Shown here piece after piece: positions 15,589 through 23,700 of a stretch of 43,866 nucleotides of DNA. A program made the position numbers and the translations under genes. The stretch is from Candidatus Nealsoniibacteriota bacterium. Its GTDB lineage: Bacteria; Patescibacteriota; Minisyncoccia; Minisyncoccales; PWPS01. Each line of letters begins with the position of its first letter. Position 1 is the first letter of the stretch. The notes under the pieces were generated by a model. That model worked only from the letters and a program-made list of their open reading frames with translations. It was not told where the DNA came from and searched no databases. The stretch spans positions 1 to 43,866 of the forward strand of contig PUMQ01000015.1 of assembly GCA_003551435.1 (NCBI GenBank), written 5' to 3'.

Positions 15589-15942
15589 TTATACGCAGTT
15601 TTTGCACTTTTTTGTCTCGGGTGTAATCAGCAGTTTTTTGTGGGATATCTCTTTGCCGCATTTTTCACACTTCCCGTAGGTGCCTTTTTTTATTTTCTCC
15701 AAGGCGTCATTAATGTTCTTGAGCTTTATTTCCAAAGCGTGCTCTACGGGTAAAAGGGTAGAGTATTCTTCTACTTCGTCTGCTTTTTCTTCCATATTAC
15801 TTCCCTCCACTTTGGGAAAAACCGTTTCCCAATCTCCTTCGGGAACGTTGTCTTTTTTGGCAAAACTGCCAAGCGCCTTTTCCAAAGAAGCTTTGTTTTC
15901 TTCCAGTTTCTTTTTTAATTCTTCAATTTGTTTCTTATTCAT
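15589..15942 (-). CDS. DksA/TraR-type C4 zinc-finger protein
   Basis: 117 aa. A helical coiled-coil N-terminus (KKQIEELKKKLEENK), a central acidic region, and a C-terminal four-cysteine zinc finger (YGKCEKCGKEI ... KKCKNC) give the DksA/TraR plan. Family members bind RNA polymerase through its secondary channel and tune transcription initiation, for example in response to ppGpp. The DxxDxA tip motif of true DksA is not evident, so the function may differ. It lies 5 nt after the 332-aa membrane protein gene and is the last gene before the terminator. Confidence 0.85.
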   Translation of the reverse strand: MNKKQIEELKKKLEENKASLEKALGSFAKKDNVPEGDWETVFPKVEGSNMEEKADEVEEYSTLLPVEHALEIKLKNINDALEKIKKGTYGKCEKCGKEISHKKLLITPETKKCKNCV

Positions 15943-15947
15943 TTGTT

Positions 15948-16946
15948 TTATTTTACAAGTTCGTAATATCTGTCTATAAGTGTTTGGATGGCTTGCAGAG
16001 AGGTGGCAAAAATCAAACGGTCGTCGGTTATTGTGTAATAGAGACCGATATTTCTTTCTCCCTCGCGATAACGGATAGAAACGGGCCTTGGCATATCTCC
16101 TTGGTAAGAGGTGCTTAAAAGGTCATCTTCGGTCACCGGAATTTCCACGTCAAAAAAGGAAAAAAGGCTGCGGAACGACTTTTCAATTTCTTTTTCCCAA
16201 GTAAGGCGCATGATGGTTTCTACGTCTTCGCGGTTTTCTCTGTCAAAAGGAACGACAAATCCGAGACGGCTTTCTGCTTCTCCCGTATAAACATAAAGGT
16301 CAAAATCCTTATTTATTTTTTCAAAAAGGCGCTCCGGGTAATCAACTCCAAAAACGCCAAAAAAATCTTCAAGGTCGGTAATCCTGGGTGTTCTTACCTC
16401 CTCTCTTTGGTCTTCCGCAATAATTCTTATAATCTCTCCTTCTCTCTCCTCACGGAGAATTCTTCTAAGATGGAGAAGGTATTCTTCGTCGACCGTAATG
16501 GCAAATCTTTGAATATCATCTATTTCCGGGAAAAGCTTTATTAGAGGATAATTTATATCAGGGATGCGTGTTTCCCGAACAATTACCTGAGGGCTTATCG
16601 GTTCCAGTCTGGGAACAAAAAAAGCGCGGTAAAGGACGGTAAAAGAGAAAGCGGCAATAGCCGACAAGCCGATAGTAACAAAAACCCGCATCCAAATTTT
16701 GGACTCTTCAGTCGGTTTTTCAGGAAGACGATTCTTAAAAGATTCTGGCGGTTCTACATCGGGAACTTCCTTTTTTTTGTCTTGCTTTATGGTTTCGTTA
16801 AGGATATCGGTGGAAGACATTCCTCTTTCTTGCGCTTTTAAAAAAGCGGCCTCCTTGTCGGGGTTTTGTTTTTTTATTGCTTCCAGTATTTCTTCGTCGG
16901 TCAGCCCCTGTTCTCTTGCTTTATTGATGGCATCGGCGATGTTCAT
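15948..16946 (-). CDS. Single-pass membrane protein with KARE module and large exported domain
   Basis: 332 aa from ATG 16946, which begins 4 nt after the stop of the upstream gene; the longer ORF start overlaps that gene. Residues 1-55 are the KARE module (INKAREQGLTDEEILEAIKK, then FLKAQERGMSSTDILNETIK). A membrane segment is at about 85-110. The exported ~220 residues are mixed alpha/beta and end YYTITDDRLIFATSLQAIQ, reminiscent of DUF3352-like exported proteins, but I recognise no catalytic motif. Function unknown. It is co-transcribed with another KARE-module membrane protein and the DksA-like gene. Confidence 0.75.
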   Translation of the reverse strand: MNIADAINKAREQGLTDEEILEAIKKQNPDKEAAFLKAQERGMSSTDILNETIKQDKKKEVPDVEPPESFKNRLPEKPTEESKIWMRVFVTIGLSAIAAFSFTVLYRAFFVPRLEPISPQVIVRETRIPDINYPLIKLFPEIDDIQRFAITVDEEYLLHLRRILREEREGEIIRIIAEDQREEVRTPRITDLEDFFGVFGVDYPERLFEKINKDFDLYVYTGEAESRLGFVVPFDRENREDVETIMRLTWEKEIEKSFRSLFSFFDVEIPVTEDDLLSTSYQGDMPRPVSIRYREGERNIGLYYTITDDRLIFATSLQAIQTLIDRYYELVK

Positions 16947-16950
16947 GGTT

Positions 16951-17562
16951 TTATAAAAAAGTAAAGAGGAAAAAAGCGGCGGCGGCAAGGACAAGAATTC
17001 CCGCGCCTATTATAATTATTTTTGAAAAATTTGTTTTGACGGGCTCTTCGGTGTTTGTCATTTCTTTACCGCTATTTTCTTCGGCTTTGTCCGGAGAAAA
17101 GCTTTCTGTGGAAAAGAAACCTTCTCCTCCCACGTCTTCTCCTTTCTCTTTTGCCTCTATTCTTTTTAAAAACTGCTGTCTCATTTCTTCTTCTTTTTCT
17201 TGGGTTTCCTTGGTAAGGAGTGTTTTTCCCTCGGAGGATTTTTCACTTTTTCCTTTTAAAAAAGAAGGTTTTTTCTGGGGCGGTTTGCTTTCTTCTTCCG
17301 GGGAAGGGGGCGCTTTCTTAAAAGGAGAAGGTTCTTTTACCGGGGAAGGGGGCTGGCTAGGAGAAGAAGCAGGGGATTGCTTTTCTTTTTGAGGAGTGTT
17401 TTGCTTTATTATCTCGTCTAAAATTTTTGTCGGATCGGCGCCTCTTTCCTGTGCTTTCTTGAAAAAAGTTTCTTTTTCCGGATTTTGTTTTCTTATTTCC
17501 TGTAAAATCTCCGCATCGCTCACGCCTTTTTCTCTTGCTTTTTTTATGGATTCTACAACCAT
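16951..17562 (-). CDS. Tail-anchored protein with N-terminal KARE module
   Basis: 203 aa. The KARE module at residues 2-57 is the most regular of the three copies (IKKAREKGVSDAEILQEIRK, then FFKKAQERGADPTKILDEII). A long Pro/Ser/Lys-rich disordered region (about 58-175) follows. The last ~22 residues are hydrophobic (KIIIIGAGILVLAAAAFFLF), so the protein is probably tail-anchored with almost nothing outside. There is no enzyme motif. It starts 20 nt after the 1026-aa coiled-coil gene and is probably on the same transcript. Inference: an adaptor that places the KARE module at the membrane next to the coiled-coil scaffold. Confidence 0.75.
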   Translation of the reverse strand: MVVESIKKAREKGVSDAEILQEIRKQNPEKETFFKKAQERGADPTKILDEIIKQNTPQKEKQSPASSPSQPPSPVKEPSPFKKAPPSPEEESKPPQKKPSFLKGKSEKSSEGKTLLTKETQEKEEEMRQQFLKRIEAKEKGEDVGGEGFFSTESFSPDKAEENSGKEMTNTEEPVKTNFSKIIIIGAGILVLAAAAFFLFTFL

Positions 17563-17582
17563 TTTTATTTGCGGGTTGGTTA

Positions 17583-20500
17583 TTAAAACTTAAAATCAAG
17601 ATCGGACAGGTCTTTTTCTTCTTTGTCTTCTTCTTTGTCTTCTTTTTCTTCTTCTCTTGGAGAAGGAGTTTTTTCTTGAGCGGGGGGAGCTGGGCTTTTC
17701 TTTTCTTCTTTTGCGGGTATGGAAAAAGAGATGCCCGAAAGGTCACTGCCGGCCTCTTCTTCCTTTTCTTTTTCCGGCTCGCTTTCGGGAAAAGAAAAAT
17801 CAAGATCGGATAGATCTTTCTTTTCCTCTTTTCTTTCTGTCTCAGGAGAAGGCTTCTCTTCTTCAGGGGAAGGGGGCTTTGAATAAACGTCGTCTTTTTC
17901 TTCTTGCGGAGGTTCTTCTTGCGGAGGCTCTTTTTTCTTTTCCGGCTTTTGCGAAGAAGGAGAGTCTTTTTTAAGAGTAGGGCGGTATGTTTCTCTCGGC
18001 TCTTTTTCTTCTTCCGCCTCTGTTCCCTTCTCAAGAGTAAAGTTTATTTCATCCAGTTCTTTTATGATGTTTTCTTCTCTTTCTACTATAAGGTCTATCT
18101 CTTTTTCCTCTTTTTCAATTTCCCTTAATCTTTCTTCTATTTCCCACCTTTCTTTTTCCAGGAGGCGTCTTTCTCCTTCCGCTTCCCACCGCTTCTTTTC
18201 TATTTCTTTTTTCTCATTGTGGGATTCAACGAGGTCCTCTTCTTCCTCCAGTTTTCTTTCCGCTTCTTTTGCTTCTTTTTCCTTGTTTTTTACCTCTTCC
18301 AGGCTGCTTTGTTCTTTTTCTTTTCTTTTCGCCAACTCCTCTCTCTTGTATTCCAAAGAATCTTTTATTGCCTGCACTCTGTTTAGTTCTTTTTCCTTTT
18401 CCTTTTTAATCTGCCTCAAGCCGATGGTTTTTCTCTTGTCTTTGAGTTGACGGTCTTTTCTGTTTAGCTTTTCTTCTTCGTTTAGCAGTTGTTGGAAGTG
18501 AAGTTCAACACGGCTCATTTTTTTTCTGACCCTGTCCATTTTTTCTTGGACCTCCCACCTCTCCTTTTCTATCTCTCTTCTTTTTTCTTCGGCCTTCCAG
18601 TGTTCTTTCCCTATTTCCCGGCTTTCTTCCGGGGTTTCTGCCGCTTCTTTTTTTCTTTCTATCTCTTTTTCAAACTCTTCAATCTCCTTTTCTTTTGAGA
18701 CAATAAGGTCTAGTTTTTCTTGGATATGCCTTTCTTTCTCCTTTATGCGGGCTCTCTTCAACGACAAATCTTTCTTTTCTTTTTCCAAAAAGTACCTCCT
18801 CAGCCTTATTCTGTCTCGTTCTTCGTCAATTCTTATCTTCTCTTCTTTGCGGGAAAGACTTTCCTCTTTGTTGCGGATATCTTCTTCTCTGCCTGTCAGG
18901 CGGCGGTGCTTCATTTCCAGCTCTCTTCTTTTCGCTTGTGGCTTATTTAGTTTATCTTTTACCGCCCACGCCTCTTTTTCCAACTTCTTTTTTTCTTCTT
19001 CAAGCTCCCATCTTCTTTTTTCTATACTTTCTTTCTCCTCGGGTTCGTAGGATATTTTCTCTCTTGCTTCTATATTTTCTTTTTTCTCTTTTACCTCTTC
19101 TTCTCTTCGTTTTACCGCCTCAAGCTCTTTTTCTATATACTCTTCTTCTCTTTTGTATTTTTTTATTTCAAGCTCAAGGGACTTCTTTTTTTCAAGAATT
19201 TGGAAAAGCCTGTCATCCAGTTTTTCTTTGATGAGATTTATTTTTTCCAGCCGAAGGTGTCTTTTTTTTCTCGCCTCTTCTATCCTTTCTTCTTCCGACT
19301 TAATTTCTTCTTCTTTGAGCTTTTCTTTTTTTTCTTTTTCTCTTTGCTCCGCCTCTCTGATTTCCCCTTCTTTCTTTTTTCTTTCTTCCTCTTTTAGCGT
19401 GCTTTTTTCTTTTTCCGACAGCTCTTTCTCTCTCCTGTCAATCTCTTCTTCTTCTTTTTCCAGCTTTTTTATCTTTTCGTCAATGGCACTCAGCTCCCTT
19501 TCCAGAGGCCATCTTTTTTCTTCTACTTTTCTTCTTTCTTCTTCGGCCTGCCATCCTGCCTCTATCAGTTCTTTCTCTTTGTCCGTGTCTTTGGCAAGCT
19601 CTTTCTCTTTTTCTATCTCCCGACTCTTTTTTTCAGCGTCACTTTCTTTTTTAAGGACAACTTCCAAGTTATCCGACAGCTGTGATTTTTCGGAAAGAAG
19701 CTTTTCCTTCTCCGCAGAAAGAGCTTCTTTTTTCTCAATCAGCGTTTCTTTTAAATCCTCCGCCGGGGGAGCGTCTTCTGTCTTTTTTTCTTGAGGAATC
19801 TCTTCTTCTTTCGGGCTTTCTTCTAGCTCTTCTTCCTCTGTTTCTTCGGTAGATTCTTGAAGATCGTCCACTTCCGCTCGTACTCTTTTTATTTTCTCTT
19901 TCTCTTCATTAATTTTTTTGTCGAGCTTCTCGATAAGTTCTTCTATTTCCCACCGCTTCTGTTCTACTTCCTTCCTCTCATCTCCCGCCTTCCATCTTCT
20001 TTTTTTAATATCTCTCTGCTTTGGATCCTCGCTGGAAAACAGCTCCTCTTCTTCTTCCAGCTCTCTCTCCTCCCTTTCTATGTCTTTTTCTTTGGAAATT
20101 ATTTTTTCCAATTCTTCTTCTTCCTTGAGCTTGCGCGCTTCCAAAAGCTTTTTGTTCTTAAGCGCTATTTCCGCTTCCTCTTTTTTACCCTTAATTTCTT
20201 GCTCACGAAACTCTCTCTCTTTCTCCTCCTTTTCTTCTTTTATTTCTTCCAGTTTTTTTTCAATCTCTTTTTTTCTTTCGGCCAGAGAATTTCTTTCTTT
20301 CTCAGGGGCGTCTGATTTTCCTTTGATCTTTTCCGCTTCTTCTTCCCATTTCCAAAGCTCTTTCTCAATATCCTTTCTTTTATCTTCAATAAGCCATCTT
20401 CTTTGTCCGAGTTCTTTTTGCTTTTCTACGCTTTCTTCTTTGCTTCCCTCCTCTTGCATTCTTTTTTCTTCTTCATCCAGCTTTTTCCTTTTTTCCTGCA

Positions 20501-20663
20501 GAGAATTTATACTTTCCTTTATCTGGTTTTCTTTTTCCGTTACTTTTGCAATCTCAACATCAAACTCCCCGATCTTTTTCTCGATTTCTTCTTTTTCTCT
20601 TTCAAGCCGCTCTATTTCTTCTTCCACGCTTCGGAGAGTTGATTTAAGGTCGGATTCCTCCAT
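17583..20663 (-). CDS. Giant coiled-coil protein with 137-residue W-repeat (1026 aa)
   Basis: 1026 aa, function unknown, no membrane segment. Residues ~5-900 are almost continuous charged coiled coil (E/K/R). Six copies of a signature of the type RRWxxEEERRxxExxRW occur. The first Trp falls at residues 90, 224, 371, 552, 689 and 826, each paired with a second Trp exactly 14 residues later; the last two intervals are exactly 137. Residues ~900-1026 are disordered and Pro/Glu-rich and carry three short motifs: DLSDLDFSF (950-958), DLSGISFSI (974-982) and DLSDLDFKF as the last nine residues. It is paralogous to the 1542-aa gene just upstream. The promoter's -10 box lies 8 nt from the start codon, predicting a leaderless mRNA. 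A filament or scaffold is the likely nature (inference). Confidence 0.85.
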   Translation of the reverse strand: MEESDLKSTLRSVEEEIERLEREKEEIEKKIGEFDVEIAKVTEKENQIKESINSLQEKRKKLDEEEKRMQEEGSKEESVEKQKELGQRRWLIEDKRKDIEKELWKWEEEAEKIKGKSDAPEKERNSLAERKKEIEKKLEEIKEEKEEKEREFREQEIKGKKEEAEIALKNKKLLEARKLKEEEELEKIISKEKDIEREERELEEEEELFSSEDPKQRDIKKRRWKAGDERKEVEQKRWEIEELIEKLDKKINEEKEKIKRVRAEVDDLQESTEETEEEELEESPKEEEIPQEKKTEDAPPAEDLKETLIEKKEALSAEKEKLLSEKSQLSDNLEVVLKKESDAEKKSREIEKEKELAKDTDKEKELIEAGWQAEEERRKVEEKRWPLERELSAIDEKIKKLEKEEEEIDRREKELSEKEKSTLKEEERKKKEGEIREAEQREKEKKEKLKEEEIKSEEERIEEARKKRHLRLEKINLIKEKLDDRLFQILEKKKSLELEIKKYKREEEYIEKELEAVKRREEEVKEKKENIEAREKISYEPEEKESIEKRRWELEEEKKKLEKEAWAVKDKLNKPQAKRRELEMKHRRLTGREEDIRNKEESLSRKEEKIRIDEERDRIRLRRYFLEKEKKDLSLKRARIKEKERHIQEKLDLIVSKEKEIEEFEKEIERKKEAAETPEESREIGKEHWKAEEKRREIEKERWEVQEKMDRVRKKMSRVELHFQQLLNEEEKLNRKDRQLKDKRKTIGLRQIKKEKEKELNRVQAIKDSLEYKREELAKRKEKEQSSLEEVKNKEKEAKEAERKLEEEEDLVESHNEKKEIEKKRWEAEGERRLLEKERWEIEERLREIEKEEKEIDLIVEREENIIKELDEINFTLEKGTEAEEEKEPRETYRPTLKKDSPSSQKPEKKKEPPQEEPPQEEKDDVYSKPPSPEEEKPSPETERKEEKKDLSDLDFSFPESEPEKEKEEEAGSDLSGISFSIPAKEEKKSPAPPAQEKTPSPREEEKEDKEEDKEEKDLSDLDFKF

Positions 20664-20671
20664 ATTTCTTC

Positions 20672-20700
20672 ATTGTATTTTTATTTCTTAAATAATGCAA
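20672..20700 (-). promoter_or_regulatory. Leaderless promoter of the 1026-aa coiled-coil gene
   Basis: On the minus strand TTGCAT and TACAAT are 17 nt apart. The -10 box ends 8 nt before the ATG (20672 to 20663), so the transcript begins at or within about two nt of the start codon. Confidence 0.6.
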
Positions 20701-20716
20701 ATAAAAAGGGATAATT

Positions 20717-23700
20717 TTAGAAAGATGTTTTTTGAAGGGGAGACAGTCCGGCTTGGCGCGCCAGGTGTCTTGCTTCCTCCTTTTTCGCTTCTTCAAGCTT
20801 TTTTTGAATCATCATAATTTCTGTTTCCTTGTTTTTCAATTCTTCTTGAACTCTCCATTTTTTCTCCTCAACTCTTCTCCTTTCTTCTTCCGTGTCCCAC
20901 CTCCTTTTCTCGATAACTTTCTTTCTTTCAGGATGGATCTCCTTTTGCTTTTTCAGTTTTTCTATCTCTTCGATAAATATTTCCTCTTCGCTTACAACAA
21001 TATCCAGCTCTTCAATAATCTTCTCTTTCTCTTTTTTTAATCTTTCCAGCGCCCTTTCCATCTTTTTTCGAAGAGGAGGAAGCTCTCTTGCCCGATGGTC
21101 TGCGGAAAGAGTGTTTTTTCTTTCCTCCAAAGATTTTATTTTTTCCCTTTCTTTCCTTTCTTCTTCTTTAAGGCGCTCTATATTTTCTTCAATATTCCAC
21201 TTTTTCTTTTCAAGCAACCTTTTTTCTTCTTCCGTTTGCCATCTTCTCTTTTTTATCTCCATTCTTTTCTTGAAGTTTTTCTGTTTTCCGGCCGCTGTTT
21301 CAAGCTTTATCTTTTTTTCTTCCAGCACTTTTTCATGAGCATCAAGCATTCTTTTTCTCTCTTGGAAAAGATTTATTTTTTTTCTATAACTTCCCGCTTT
21401 TTTACTGCTTGCTTCTATTTGGCTTTTCAGCTCCATTATTTCTTTTTCCAGTCTTAGTTTTGCTTTTTCCGAGGAAAGAAACTCTTTTTCCGCCACCAGC
21501 TTTCTTTTGTTTTCCAAAAACTTTTTTACCTCCTTTTTGAGGTTTTCTTTTTCCAACGAAATTCTTCTTATTTTACCAAGAAGGGGAGAGAGCTGTTTTT
21601 TCCGGTAGAGAATATCTTTTTCCTTTTCCCTTCTCTCTTCTTCAAGCTCCCATCTTCTTTTTTCTGCTGCCGATCTTTCTTCGGGGGTGCTTGCGGAAAG
21701 CTTTTCTTCCTCTGCTGTTACTTCTTGCTCTTTCAACTCTTTTACCTCTTGGTCTGTTTTCTCAAGCTTCTTTCCAATCTCTTTTCTTTTCTGATTGAGT
21801 TTTTTCTCTTCCGCTGTAATCTTTTCCCTCTTTTCTCTCAGCCGGCCGAAATCTTCTTTTATTTTTTGGCTCTTTTCTCTTATGGAAGACTCCATTTCCG
21901 CGCACCTTTCTCTTTTTTCTTCCATAGTAAGAAGCGCCTCTCTGTTTTTAGCTGATTGCAGTTTTTCTAATACGCTTCCCAAGTCCCTCTTGGTGCTTAC
22001 GATTGATTTTTCGACTTCCCATCTTCTTTCTTCAACCCTTCTTCTTTCTTCTTTTATATCCCAGTAGGAAGACGGCAGGTCTCTTTTTTCTTTTGCGGCC
22101 CTCTCCTCAATGCTTTTTTCTCTCTTTTCAATTTCCTCTTCTTTTGCGGAAATTTCCTCCAGTTTCATTCTCAATTCCCGCTCTCTTGCCGTGAGAGCCG
22201 CTCTTTTGTCCAGAAGGGCTTCTTTTTCTTTTCTTGTTTTGTCTATGCTTTCGTCCGTTGCTTCGTATATTTTTTCTGAGATAAACGTTTCCTTTTCTCC
22301 CAGAATCTCGGAGAGCTTTTTTATTTTTCTTTTTAGATCGTTTTCTTTTTTTAGAAAAGAAGAAGCGTAGTCTTTTTTTTCGGAGACGGCTTTTATTCTT
22401 TCTTCCGTTACCCACCTTTTCTTTTCGCAAAGCCTTCTTTTATCTTCAAGATCCCACCTTTTTTTCTTTAAGGCCTCTTCTTTTTCCGGTGAGCCTTCCG
22501 CTTTTTCCCTGGCAAGCAGTTTTTCTATTTTTCCCTTAATGTATTCTTCTTTCTTAAAAATGAGCTCGGCTTTGTTCTGCAGAAACTTTTCTTTCTCGCT
22601 TAGAGCTTTTATTTCCGCAAGAAGAGCCGGCTTTTCTTCAGCAAGAAAGGCGTTCAGCTCTCTTTTTTTCAGCTCTCGCTCTTCTTCCACCCGCTCTCTT
22701 TTTTCTTTCTTTTTTTGCTCTTCTCGCTCTTTCTCTTCTTTCCTTTTTCGCTCTTCTTCTCTTTTTTTCCTTTCCCTTTCTCTTTGTCGCCTTTCTTTCT
22801 CTTCCCTTTTCCTTTTCTTTTCCATCACCAAACGCCTGTGTTCTTCCTTCTTTCTTCTTTCCTCCTCTTCTTTCCTCCTTCTTTCCTCCTCTTCTTTCCT
22901 CCTTCTTTCAAACTCTTTTTTCTGGCGGTTTGTCATCTTCTCTCTTTCTGTTATTTCCGTCTCCTTTTCCCGCAGTTCGCTTTCCATTTTGGAAATTTTA
23001 TCGGAAAAAAGGGTAATTTTTTGCTTGTTTTCTTCAATCAAAGATTGCGTTTCTTCCAATCTTTCTTCCCACTCTCTTTTCTCTTCCTCGGCGTGCTTCC
23101 TTCTTTCTTCTATCTGCCATCTTTCTTTTTCCAATCCCCTTATCTCGAAAGATTCTTTGGCGTGTTTTCTTCTCTCTTCTATGTCTCTTTCTCTTTCTTC
23201 TATTATTGATTTTACCTTGGAAAGCGTTTCCAGTTTCTCGCTTATTCTTTTTACCCGGGCGTTTAGCTGGCCGGCTATTTTAAGGGACAACTCTTTTTCT
23301 TCTTCCAGAATATCAATTTCTTGCCGAATGCCGAGAGCATTAAGTCGCAAGGAGAGTGTTTGCTCTTCTCTTTCGAGTATTTCCAGTTTTTCTTTCTCTC
23401 TCTTTTCTTCTTCTTGAGCAAGAAAGTAATCTTTGGCAAGCCGGCGGTCTTCCTTTTTTTCTTCGGCTATTTTTTTCTCCCAGCCCCATCTTTCCTTTTC
23501 TATTCTCTTCCTTTCTTCTTCTATCTGCCATCTTTTTTCCTCCAAGAGTTTTTGTTTTTCCGGATTTTTTGTCGCTCTCTGTACCTGTTGAATTTTCAGC
23601 TCTTTCTTTTCTACTTCTTCTTCTCTTCTTATCGCACCGGCGCGGTTTTCTTCCAGTCCGGCAATTTTCTTCCGGATGCGATTTCTTTTAACTTCAATAC

